A stretch of DNA of 64,000 bases from Streptomyces sp. NBC_00306 (GTDB taxonomy: Bacteria > Actinomycetota > Actinomycetes > Streptomycetales > Streptomycetaceae), in NCBI RefSeq assembly GCF_036169555.1, contig NZ_CP108032.1, forward strand, positions 3,286,001 to 3,350,000, given 5' to 3'. The notes under the pieces were generated by a model. The model had not been told where the DNA came from. It did no database searches and was given only the letters and a program-made list of their open reading frames with translations. A program made the translations under genes and the position numbers. Of the stretch, positions 45,116 through 53,514 are shown piece after piece (the stretch's first letter is position 1; every line of letters begins with the position of its first letter).

Positions 45116-47593
45116 ATGTCGACCTTGGAATCCGTGCGCGGCCGCGCTGCCGCCCTCGCCGCGCTGATCACCGTCGGTGCCGTGTGCACCGGTGACGCCG
45201 TCGCCCGCAGTTTCCCGTTCGGGCCCCGCACCCGCAGCGTGAACGACCTCGGCAACCAGTTCGTCCCATTTCACGCCCACCTGTGGGATCTGCTGCACGG
45301 CCGCGCCGACGGCGGAGTCCTGCTCAACTGGCAGTCCGGGTACGGCACCAGCTTCCTGCCCGACCTCGGGACCTATCTGACCAGCCCCTTCTCTCTGCTG
45401 GTCGGACTCTTCCCGCGGGACGGGATCGATCTGGCCGTCTATGTGGTCACGCTGCTGAAGATGGCCACCGCCGCCGCGGCCATGACCTGGCTGCTGTTCG
45501 CGCTGCACAAGGGCGGGCGCTGGTGGATGGCTTCAGTGCTGGGCGCCTCGTACGCCCTGTGCGGCTGGTCGGTCGTCGAGGCCTCGTACAACCCGATGTG
45601 GATGGACGGGCTCGTCGCCTTCCCGCTGCTGTGCCTGGTCGGTGAGTGGGCGCGCACGGCGCGGCGGCCGGTCCTCGGGCCCCTCCTCGTCACCGTCGCC
45701 TGGGTCGCCAACTTCTACACCGCCTACATGGCGACCATCGGGGCCGCGCTGGTGCTGGCGGTCCGGCTGCTGCTGTCGGACGGCGACGCACGCGAGCGGA
45801 TACGGGCGCTGCTGAGGGCCGTACGCTCCGTGCTCCTCGGGATCGCGGTGGCCACGCCCGTCCTGATCCCGGTCTTCCTCGGCTCGAAGCACGCCTACCC
45901 GGGGTGGACGAAGGAGTTCGCGCCCGCCGGCTGGGGCGATGTGTTCGCCCGTACGCTGCCGGCGACGTACAGCTTCTTCACGCCGGCGGTCTTCCTCGGC
46001 AGCGGCGCACTGCTGCTCGCCTGCGCGCTCGCCTTCAACAGCGCGGTCCCCCGGCGTGAACGCCTGCTGTGGTCAGGGCTCGCGGCGGCGACGCTGGTGT
46101 CCCTTCAATGGGCGCCCACGCATCTGGTGTGGCACGTCTTCGCCACACCCAACGGCAGCCCCTACCGGCAGACGTTCGTCTTCGCCGGCATCCTGGTCAT
46201 CGCCGCCTGGATCTGCCTCGCGTACGACTGGCCGGGGCGGCGGGCGCTGCTCGGCGGCGGCGCCGTGATCGCGCTGGTCGCGCTCGGGGCGACCAGCAGC
46301 GAGCTGATCACCGCCTGGACCTTCCCGCTGTTCGCGGCCGGGATCGCAGCGGTGCTCGGCGGTCTGCTGCTGGCCCGGCGCGGGAAGTACGTCGTGGTCG
46401 CCGCCCTGCTGCTGTGCGGCGCACTGGTCGGACAGGCGGCCGCGACCACCGCGTACGCCGACCGGCAGCGGCTCGGCAGGCTGGACGACTACCCGGCCTG
46501 GGGCGAGCAGCACAGCGAGCGGGCGGCCGCCGTGGCCCGGGCGGACGGCTGGCCCGAGTACCGCACCGACGTGGGCCGTGACCAGATCACCGGCAACGAC
46601 GCCATCCTGATGGGCGGCCAGGGCGGCTCGTACTACAGCAGCCACACGCCCGACGTGTTCACGCGCACACTGGCCGCGCTCGGTGCCGGCTGGACGTCCA
46701 ACGGGCGCAGCGTGCAGTCCCTCGACAACCCGGTCACCGACGCGATCTTCTCGGTCGGCGCGCGGGTGCGCACCCTCCCCGGGGAGCACCCCCGGGCGAT
46801 CCGGGCGGAGCAGACGCCGCCGCTGGTGACGGTACGGACCACCGAGCCGCGGGGCCGGTACGGGTGGAACCCCTTCCGCAACCAGGAGCTGCTGCTCGGC
46901 TCCCCGGTCTACGGCGCCCCGGTGGGCGGCTCCTGCCCGGTGGGCAGCGAGGTCTTCCTGTGGGCACCGAACTACACCGGCAAGGCCCGGCTCGGCGACG
47001 CGGAGTGGGTGACGCTGCGTGGCGGACAGCCCAAGCGGCGTGCCGCGCTCACCTCGCTGGGCGTGGTGAACTCCCCCGACAGCAAGGTGAGTTACAGCAA
47101 GGGCACTCCGCGTACGACGCTGGGGTGTCTGGACCGGGCGAAGCTCGGCGCCGCGGTGGCGGAGCTGACGGCGACCGGAGCGGTGTCGATGCGGGTCACG
47201 GAGAGCGGCGTACGTGCCGAGCTGCCGCCCGGCACTCGCGGGACGGCCGTGCTCGCCGCGCCCCGGATCGCGGGGTGGAGCTGCAACGGCAGGCCGGCGG
47301 GCTCCTACCTCGGCCTCGTCGCCGTACCGCTGGCCGAAGGCTCGACGACGGTCGACTGCTCGTTCCGGCCTCCCGGGCTGAGGGCGGGGGCGCTCACCGG
47401 ATCGGCCGGGCTGCTGGCGCTCATCGCGCTGGGCGTGCTGCCCGGGGCCCGTACGCGGATGCGCAGTCGCACCTCCGGCGCGGGCACGGGCGCGGGCCCG
47501 GACGCCGGTGCCGGTGCCGGTGCCGGTGCCGGTGCCGGTGCAGACAAGGGCGCCCGCATCAGCGCAGGGACCGTCAACACTCCACGCCGGTAG
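45116..47593 (+). CDS. YfhO family membrane protein (bacterial GT-C like)
   Basis: 825 residues. About 12 hydrophobic segments (for example VTLLKMATAAAAMTWLLFAL, LGPLLVTVAWVANFYTAYMA, FVFAGILVIAAWICLAYDW, GVLPGARTRM end). The N-terminal NDLGNQFVPFHAHLWDLLHG and NWQSGYGTSFLPDLGTYLTSPF match the YfhO family, GT-C-fold membrane proteins thought to transfer sugars from polyprenyl-phosphate donors to cell-surface polymers. A C-terminal Gly-Ala tail is encoded by a hexanucleotide repeat. Divergent from the GT2 gene across 124 bp, plausibly working with it and GtrA in a glycosylation pathway. Confidence 0.85.
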   Translation: MSTLESVRGRAAALAALITVGAVCTGDAVARSFPFGPRTRSVNDLGNQFVPFHAHLWDLLHGRADGGVLLNWQSGYGTSFLPDLGTYLTSPFSLLVGLFPRDGIDLAVYVVTLLKMATAAAAMTWLLFALHKGGRWWMASVLGASYALCGWSVVEASYNPMWMDGLVAFPLLCLVGEWARTARRPVLGPLLVTVAWVANFYTAYMATIGAALVLAVRLLLSDGDARERIRALLRAVRSVLLGIAVATPVLIPVFLGSKHAYPGWTKEFAPAGWGDVFARTLPATYSFFTPAVFLGSGALLLACALAFNSAVPRRERLLWSGLAAATLVSLQWAPTHLVWHVFATPNGSPYRQTFVFAGILVIAAWICLAYDWPGRRALLGGGAVIALVALGATSSELITAWTFPLFAAGIAAVLGGLLLARRGKYVVVAALLLCGALVGQAAATTAYADRQRLGRLDDYPAWGEQHSERAAAVARADGWPEYRTDVGRDQITGNDAILMGGQGGSYYSSHTPDVFTRTLAALGAGWTSNGRSVQSLDNPVTDAIFSVGARVRTLPGEHPRAIRAEQTPPLVTVRTTEPRGRYGWNPFRNQELLLGSPVYGAPVGGSCPVGSEVFLWAPNYTGKARLGDAEWVTLRGGQPKRRAALTSLGVVNSPDSKVSYSKGTPRTTLGCLDRAKLGAAVAELTATGAVSMRVTESGVRAELPPGTRGTAVLAAPRIAGWSCNGRPAGSYLGLVAVPLAEGSTTVDCSFRPPGLRAGALTGSAGLLALIALGVLPGARTRMRSRTSGAGTGAGPDAGAGAGAGAGAGADKGARISAGTVNTPRR
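47504..47539 (+). repeat. Hexanucleotide tandem repeat in the yfhO gene
   Basis: Six perfect copies of GCCGGT near the 3' end of the YfhO-type gene, encoding alternating Gly-Ala. Changing copy number would leave the frame intact, giving a variable-length tail. Confidence 0.9.
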
Positions 47594-47689
47594 GCACACT
47601 GACTGTTCATCAGTCCTTGATCTTCCGGTGGATCTTGTTCACATGAAGGCCACCGCAGCGTTTACCTGACGACGCCTAACGTCCAGACC

Positions 47690-49678
47690 ATGACCAGGAC
47701 TTCACCCCGTGCACACATAAGACGCACCGCTCTCACCGCCGCTCTCGCGATCGCAGTCCCCCTGCTCGTGACGCTTCCCGCCGGCAGCGCCCAGGCGGCC
47801 TCCGCGCCAGTGACCTGCGGCATCGGGCCCACGTACATGCTCGACTCGGCGGGCAGGCTGACCCGGTCGGACATGCCCTCCCCGCTGACGGGTTCGGCCC
47901 TGCCGGCCGGGGGCGTCATCGACACCACCTGGACCGGTTACGGGAACATGCTCGCCGGTCCCGGCGCGTCCTTCTACGGCATCAAGTCGGACGGGCTGTA
48001 CTACTCCCACCGCATCACCGCCACCACCACGTGGGACGTGCACCACCGGAAGATCAGCACCGGCTTCGCGGAGTTCGACAACGCCGGGCGCAAGGACGAC
48101 ATCACCATCGACCGCGGCGGCTACATCTGGACGCTGACGGGCGACACCCTGCGCTGGAACCGCTACGACGCCGCCGCCCAGGCGTTCATCACCGGCAGCG
48201 GCAAGATCATCGCCTCCGGATGGAGCCGCTACGACGCGATCTACGCCGCCGACAAGGGTGTGATCTACGGGCGTTCGGCCACGGACGGCAAGCTCTACCG
48301 GTCCCGCTACGACGTCACCAGCCAGCGCTGGATCGAGCAGCACGTTCTGGAGTCGGCCGCCGACTGGTCCGACACCAAGTCGATGACCTCCTACGGCGGC
48401 GACACCCTCTTCCGGGTCAAGGGCAGCGGCGCGGTCGCGTACTACCGCTTCGACGAAGGCATCCGGGACTTCCCGGTCTACAACAAGCCGGTCGAGGCCG
48501 GCGGCTGGGCCGGGTACACCGCCGTCTCCGGCGCGTCCGACGGCTGCCGCCTCGACGTCAACCACACCCCGTCCTCGCCGTCCGTCGCGCTGGAGAACTA
48601 CAGCCGCGCCTCGGTGACACAGTCGTCGGCCGGTTCACTGGAGTTCGCCTACACCGACAACATCGGGCGCCTGGTGCACGGCCGGGCGGCCGACGCCTCC
48701 AACCTCAACGACGTCCAGTGGACGACGATCTCCGGCAACGAGGCCTTCTCCGGACAGCCCTCCCTCGCCGAGCACACCGACGGACGCGTGGTCGTCTCCG
48801 CGCACAACATCTCCGGCAGTGTCTGGCAGCGCAATCAGGCCGCCAAGTCCAGCGCCGACTGGGGCGGCTGGATCAACCTGGCCGGTGCGATGGCGCAGCA
48901 CGTCGTGACCGGGAAGACCCCCTCCGGGCTGCTCGTGCAGTTCGCCGTGGCCGCCGACGGCAAGCCCTGGTACCGCATCCAGCAGCGCGCGAACGTGGAC
49001 TTCATGGGCTGGACGCCGCTCGCCGGCTCCGGCTTCACCGGCCCCTTCACCGCCGTGACCGTACGCGACGGTATCCAGCTCTTCGGCACGAACGCCTCCG
49101 GTGTCCTGAGCACCGCGCTGTTCAAGGAGGCCGGGACCCTGTCCTCCTGGTCCACGCTCGGCGCGCAGGGCATCTCCGGCACGCCGACCGTGGTGGTGTA
49201 CCCCGGCTACCGACTGCGCGTCTTCGCGACGGACGGACTCGGCAAGGTCGTGACCGCGGCCCAGTCCGCCGAGGGCGGCCCCTACGGCGAGTGGAGCGCG
49301 CTCGGTGACGCCGCACAGGACAACGGCAACCCGGTCAGCCTCACCGTCGACGGTTCCCCGAGCGCGGTGATCTCCCCGCTGACCGGTCTCACCGAGGTCG
49401 TCGTCCGCGGCAGCGACGGCAGCATCTACAACACCGGTGAGACCACCCAGGGCTCCGGCGCCTGGCGCACCTGGCAGAAGGTCTCCTCCGAGGCCTCCGC
49501 CACGGAACCCACCGCGTTCACCTTCACCAACTCAGCGGGTCCGGCCTGGGCATACTCCTTCCGCACGCCCGACAACCAGACCCGCGTGTACCAGGTCCAG
49601 GTGACGTCGTCACTGTCCGCGATGCGCACCGCGGACAAGGCACCGGACTTCGCCGGGCGCGCGCTGCCCCGCCCGTAG
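47690..49678 (+). CDS. Secreted tachylectin-like beta-propeller protein, copy 3
   Basis: 662 residues, homologous along its length to the two tandem copies. Signal peptide to about residue 36 (LPAGSAQAAS). Blades WTGYGNMLAGPGASFYGIKSDGLYYSHR and WSRYDAIYAADKGVIYGRSATDGKLYRSRYD, shared phrase GSLEFAYTDNIGRLVHGRAADAS, and YRLRVFATDGLGKVVTAAQSAEGGPYG. It carries an extra stretch near GDAAQDNGNPVSLTVDG relative to copy 2 and a different, longer C-terminus. ATG 47690; a possible ribosome site is weak. It follows the YfhO gene on the same strand after 96 bp. Confidence 0.85.
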   Translation: MTRTSPRAHIRRTALTAALAIAVPLLVTLPAGSAQAASAPVTCGIGPTYMLDSAGRLTRSDMPSPLTGSALPAGGVIDTTWTGYGNMLAGPGASFYGIKSDGLYYSHRITATTTWDVHHRKISTGFAEFDNAGRKDDITIDRGGYIWTLTGDTLRWNRYDAAAQAFITGSGKIIASGWSRYDAIYAADKGVIYGRSATDGKLYRSRYDVTSQRWIEQHVLESAADWSDTKSMTSYGGDTLFRVKGSGAVAYYRFDEGIRDFPVYNKPVEAGGWAGYTAVSGASDGCRLDVNHTPSSPSVALENYSRASVTQSSAGSLEFAYTDNIGRLVHGRAADASNLNDVQWTTISGNEAFSGQPSLAEHTDGRVVVSAHNISGSVWQRNQAAKSSADWGGWINLAGAMAQHVVTGKTPSGLLVQFAVAADGKPWYRIQQRANVDFMGWTPLAGSGFTGPFTAVTVRDGIQLFGTNASGVLSTALFKEAGTLSSWSTLGAQGISGTPTVVVYPGYRLRVFATDGLGKVVTAAQSAEGGPYGEWSALGDAAQDNGNPVSLTVDGSPSAVISPLTGLTEVVVRGSDGSIYNTGETTQGSGAWRTWQKVSSEASATEPTAFTFTNSAGPAWAYSFRTPDNQTRVYQVQVTSSLSAMRTADKAPDFAGRALPRP

Positions 49679-50022
49679 TCCCCGCACACCGCACCCGCCG
49701 CCGCCCGGTCCCGCCGAGGACCTGGCGGCGGTCGCGTCTCCCCCCGTCGCCCCGAGAGAGGCCCCCTCCCTGTGCCCGATGTCCGCACCAGGGCGGGCAC
49801 GCTGCCCGCCTTCACCGAAGCCCGCACCTCGCCCCAGCGGTACAAGGGGTCGCTGGACGAGTTCCGGCTGATCCGGCGGGCGCCGAGCGCGAGGCCCGGG
49901 AGCGGGCGTCCGCCCCTCTGATCGCAGTCCCGGTGCCGCGTCGCCGCGACGACGCCAACACTTCACCTGCCTCACACTGGCCCGTGGTGTGCGTGCCGCC
50001 CGTTCACCCCTACGTTCCCGAC
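49679..50022. other. Gap upstream of the methyltransferase gene with a possible 49-residue frame
   Basis: 344 bases. GTG 49772 to TGA 49921 on the plus strand encodes 49 residues with high third-position GC (MPDVRTRAGTLPAF ... SPQRYKGSLDEFRLIRRAP). No ribosome site. It may be a true small gene or a remnant. No terminator or RNA is evident elsewhere in the gap; the methyltransferase promoter should be at its right end. Confidence 0.3.
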
Positions 50023-50949
50023 ATGCCCTCTCTGTTGCGCAACCGTCTGACGAAGCGAGTCCTGCACCCCGCGGTCGCCGCGGTCGACCACCTCCTGGAC
50101 CGTGGTGCGGTCCGGAACGCGAAGCCCCTGCGGCACGAACTCGACGTCCTGCGACGCGAGATGGACGAGCTGAAGCGGCAGCAGTACGCGGTCGGGCTGC
50201 TGTTCGACGCCACGGCCCGCAGCGGCCACCGCGTCCCGCAGGAGCGGCAGATCGACATGCTCGTGGGCGCGATAGAGACGGTGAGCGGCGGCACCGAGCA
50301 CGCCCGCCGGAACGTGGTCGTCGCCTACCGCACGCTGATCGCGATGGAAGCCCTCGCGGTGGGCCGGATCGCGGGCTCCACCTCCAACATCTGCGGAAAG
50401 CTCGCCACCGTTCCGCTGCTCTCCCCGCCCAACGGCAACATCCTCGAGATCGGCACCCTGCACGGGCTGTTCGCCTCCGCCCTGGTGCGCATGGTCCACC
50501 GGGCCGGTATCGAGCCCGACCTCACCATCGTCGACCCGCTGGCCGGAGCGCAGCTCCAGCCGGGCACCTCCACGGGCGCCGACCCCACCGGAACCCCGGT
50601 GCGCGAGGACGTGGTGCGGGCCAACCTGGCGCTCGGCGGCAGCCGGGCCGGCCTCGACGCCCGGATCCAGCAGGGCTTCTCCTCCGACCCCGAGGTGCGC
50701 GTCGCGGTCTCCGACCGGAAGTACGGCGTGATCATCGTGGACGGCGACCACTCGGAGGAGGGCGTGCGCGCCGACCTGGAGTGGGTCGAGGAGATCGCCG
50801 CCCCCGGCGGCATCGTGGTCCTCGACGACTACGGCGACGTGGCCTGGCCCGGCGTCCAGGACGCCCTGGACAAGCACCTGGTGGGCGGGACCTCGCGGCT
50901 GCGCATGCTGGGCCGGGTCGCCACGTCCGCGTTCCTGCGCGCCGACTGA
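50023..50949 (+). CDS. Class I SAM-dependent methyltransferase (Methyltransf_24 type)
   Basis: 308 residues. Helical N-terminus (VLRREMDELKRQQYAVGLLF). The motif I region is NGNILEIGTLHGLFASALVRM (EIGxxxG), the acidic motif II DLTIVDPLAGAQL, and VIIVDGDHSEEGVRADLEWVEEIAAPGGIVVLDDYGDV is typical of sugar or CMCD-like O-methyltransferases of this family. The substrate is likely a small molecule or glycan; the neighbourhood with tachylectins and a glycosylation cassette favours a sugar, as inference. ATG 50023 chosen on domain grounds; no ribosome site is seen, and longer versions are possible. Confidence 0.78.
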   Translation: MPSLLRNRLTKRVLHPAVAAVDHLLDRGAVRNAKPLRHELDVLRREMDELKRQQYAVGLLFDATARSGHRVPQERQIDMLVGAIETVSGGTEHARRNVVVAYRTLIAMEALAVGRIAGSTSNICGKLATVPLLSPPNGNILEIGTLHGLFASALVRMVHRAGIEPDLTIVDPLAGAQLQPGTSTGADPTGTPVREDVVRANLALGGSRAGLDARIQQGFSSDPEVRVAVSDRKYGVIIVDGDHSEEGVRADLEWVEEIAAPGGIVVLDDYGDVAWPGVQDALDKHLVGGTSRLRMLGRVATSAFLRAD

Positions 50950-51004
50950 GCACGGTCGGACGGGCGGCCCAATGCCCGGTGCCGGTGCCCGGTGCCGGAG
51001 ACCG

Positions 51005-52552
51005 TCAGCGGCTGAAGAACTTCTGCTGCCGGCTGATCGCGCGGCGCAGCTCCTGCGGCAGCTGGTGATAGGGCCCGTACGCCCGCTCCGTGTCGTACAG
51101 CAGGCCCTGGAACTGCTGCTGGGCCGCCGTGTGATCGCCCACGGCCAGCAGCAGGTTCCCGATCCGGTGCCGCACGTCGAAGGCCCGTGCCGGGTCGGAA
51201 CTCGCCGACTGCCGGCTCTCGTAGAACGGCAGGACCGCCCGGTACTCGGCGAGAGCCGCGGCCGGCTCGCCGAGTTGCTCCAGGCACTGCGCCGCGTCGT
51301 AGCGGAACTGAAGCGTCTGCGGGTCGGCCGGTCCCGCCTCCGCGGCCCGGTCGTCCGCGAGCCGGCGCAGTTCGGGCAGCGCGCGGCGGTACTGCCCGTC
51401 GTCCATCAGCGTCGTGGCGTACTGCTTGCGCAGGATCCGCACGACCGGCGAGTGCTCGCCGTGCTCGGCCGCGGCCGCCGGGAGGATCCCGCCGAGGATG
51501 TCCACGGCCCGGGTGATGCTTCCCTCGCCGAGGAGACGCTTCACCTCGTCGACGGCGCCCGCGACATCGGGGCGCGGCGCGGGCGGGGCGGTGGGCATCG
51601 CGGGCGGCGGGGTCGCGACCCGGTCGGGCCAGGGCGCGTGCGGGCGCAGGAAGGGGCGGGTCGGATCGAGCGGCCCGCCCGCCGGGGTCCGTACGGCGGA
51701 GGCCGCGGGCATGCCGCGCACCGGCAGCAGCGGCGCGAGCGCCTCGTACACGTCCTGGGCGCCGGAGGGGCGGTGCTGCGGGTCCTTGGCGAGCAGCCGC
51801 AGGACAAGGGCCTCCAGCGGCTCGGGGATCTCGGGGCGCAGCCGCCGGATCGGGAGCGGCGCCTCGTACAGATGGCGGTGCAGCACCCCGAGCGCGGTGG
51901 AGCCGGCGAACGGCACGTTCCCGCTGAGCAGTTCGTGCAGCAGCACCCCGAGGGCGTACAGATCGGTGTACGGGCCCACGGCGCCGCCCATCGCCTGCTC
52001 GGGTGCCATGTAGGCGGGGCTGCCGATCGGTGAGCCGGTGTGCGTGAGGCGCGTGGTGTCGGTGTCGATGACGGAGGCGACGCCGAGGTCGAGGACGGTG
52101 ACGGTGCCGTCCGGCTTCACCATCACGTTCCGCGGCTTGAGGTCGCGGTGGACGATGGGCACGGCGTGCACGGCGGCGAGGACGGCGCACAGCTGGGCGG
52201 CGACCGAGACGGCCCACTGCCAGGGGTAGGGCTCGTGCTCGGCGAGATGGTCGGCGAGGTCGGCGCCCTCGACGTACTGCATGACGAGATAGAGGTCGTC
52301 GTCGTCGCTGCCCGCGTCGTGGACGGTGACCAGGCCCGGGTGCGAGACCTGGGCGGTCACCCGGCACTCGCGCACGAAGCGGCGGCGCATCTCGCCGGCG
52401 GCGGTGGCGGCGGCCATGTGGTCGGGGCGCAGCAGCTTGACGGCGACCCGGCGGTCGAGCCGCCCGTCGTACGCCGTCCAGACCTGGCCCATGCCACCCT
52501 GCCCGATGATGGTGGAGAGCTCGTAACGGCCCGCGATGACGCGTCCGTTCAC
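51005..52552 (-). CDS. Serine/threonine protein kinase (PknB type, soluble)
   Basis: 515 residues. Kinase domain about 8-270: glycine loop IIGQGGMGQVW, VAVKLL (Lys), catalytic loop VHRDLKPRNVMV, activation-segment DLGVAS (DFG as DLG), and GSPAYMAPEQ. C-terminal half: Pro-rich linker (about 290-330), then TPR-like helices (RALPELRRLADDRA, LAEYRAVLPFYES, HRIGNLLLAVGDHTAAQQQF). No TM segment, so cytosolic. GTG start overlaps the upstream membrane-protein stop (GTGA), so the two are co-translated and probably functionally linked. Confidence 0.92.
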   Translation of the reverse strand: MNGRVIAGRYELSTIIGQGGMGQVWTAYDGRLDRRVAVKLLRPDHMAAATAAGEMRRRFVRECRVTAQVSHPGLVTVHDAGSDDDDLYLVMQYVEGADLADHLAEHEPYPWQWAVSVAAQLCAVLAAVHAVPIVHRDLKPRNVMVKPDGTVTVLDLGVASVIDTDTTRLTHTGSPIGSPAYMAPEQAMGGAVGPYTDLYALGVLLHELLSGNVPFAGSTALGVLHRHLYEAPLPIRRLRPEIPEPLEALVLRLLAKDPQHRPSGAQDVYEALAPLLPVRGMPAASAVRTPAGGPLDPTRPFLRPHAPWPDRVATPPPAMPTAPPAPRPDVAGAVDEVKRLLGEGSITRAVDILGGILPAAAAEHGEHSPVVRILRKQYATTLMDDGQYRRALPELRRLADDRAAEAGPADPQTLQFRYDAAQCLEQLGEPAAALAEYRAVLPFYESRQSASSDPARAFDVRHRIGNLLLAVGDHTAAQQQFQGLLYDTERAYGPYHQLPQELRRAISRQQKFFSR

Positions 52553-53205
52553 CGGCCCTGCTCCTTGCGCAGGTAGTCACTGAGCTCATCGAGCTCGGCG
52601 CGTACCTGGTCGATGCGGGGCTTGTCGGAGGGCGTGTGCGGCTGCCCCTGCGGCTGGGGTCCCGGGTGCGGCGGCGGTGTCTGGTGCGGCTGCTGTGCCT
52701 GGTGCGGTTGCTGCGGCGGGATCGGCTGCGTGGGCGGGTAGCCGTAGCCCGGTGCCGGTGTCACCGGCGGAGGCGTCGTGGACGGCACCGGATGTCCGGC
52801 GGGATGGGCCGGCGGCCCATAGGCGTTCCAGGCGGGGCGCGGCTGCTGGAAGTGGCGTATGTCCGCCACCAGATAGTGCACGGGCACACCGAGAGCCATG
52901 CCGAACAGGACCGCCAGGCACACATAGTCGACCGGGCCCGGCTCCGCCTCCTTGGCGGCGTTCACCTCGGTCTCGGAGCCGAACACCCCGATGACCACGA
53001 ACGCGGTGATCGACAGGGCGAGGCTCAGCCAGAACAGCAGCCAGTCCATGCGCCTGCGGCGCATGACCGCGATCCGCAGCATCGTGCCCCAGGCGAGGAG
53101 GCCGCAGGTGAGCAGCGCGAGAGCCACGAAGAGCACGCGGAGGGTGACGAGGACCGCGCCCGACGGGGGACCGGGCTGCGGCGGGGCATAGCCGTGGCCG
53201 TGCAT
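52549..53205 (-). CDS. Small membrane protein with Pro/Gln-rich tail, partner of the kinase
   Basis: 218 residues. Four hydrophobic segments (AVLVTLRVLFVALALLTCGLLAW, MDWLLFWLSLALSITAFVVIGVF, VDYVCLAVLFGMALGVPVHYLVA) in the first 110 residues; then a Pro/Gln/His-rich disordered region (about 120-195), and a C-terminal helix DQVRAELDELSDYLRKEQGR. Unrecognised family. Its stop overlaps the kinase start. ATG 53205 has AGGAG 5-6 bases upstream. It may be a kinase substrate or anchor, which is inference only. Confidence 0.72.
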   Translation of the reverse strand: MHGHGYAPPQPGPPSGAVLVTLRVLFVALALLTCGLLAWGTMLRIAVMRRRRMDWLLFWLSLALSITAFVVIGVFGSETEVNAAKEAEPGPVDYVCLAVLFGMALGVPVHYLVADIRHFQQPRPAWNAYGPPAHPAGHPVPSTTPPPVTPAPGYGYPPTQPIPPQQPHQAQQPHQTPPPHPGPQPQGQPHTPSDKPRIDQVRAELDELSDYLRKEQGR

Positions 53206-53469
53206 TCCTGCTCCTGATGGCCTGGGGACAAGGCAGATGATGAGAGGACGAGCGTATACACCGACACGGACAACGTGACCCGGGTTGTACGGACCGGCTG
53301 TCCGATACGTCACTTCGGGATCGGGAGTGGACGACCGCTCCCGGCCCTCTCGCCGGGGGCGCCCGGGGCCGTGATCACCGCCGTGCCGCGGACCGGGGGC
53401 GTGGCCGTTCCGGCCGTCCCGGGCCCCTGTCACGCCCGTCACGCACGTCACGCACGTCGCCCGTCACAG

Positions 53470-53514
53470 CCTGAGCGTGCCGCCCGTCAGGCCCTGAGCG
53501 TGCCGTCCGTCAGG
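53470..53514. repeat. 23-bp-period tandem duplication at the 3' end of the methylase gene
   Basis: CCTGAGCGTGCCGCCCGTCAGG (53470-53491) and CCTGAGCGTGCCGTCCGTCAGG (53493-53514) are 22-bp copies with one difference, separated by one base. They cover the last codons and stop (53487-53489) of the N6-methylase gene. Just outside, ACGCACGTC-type short repeats occur at about 53440-53460. Confidence 0.8.
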
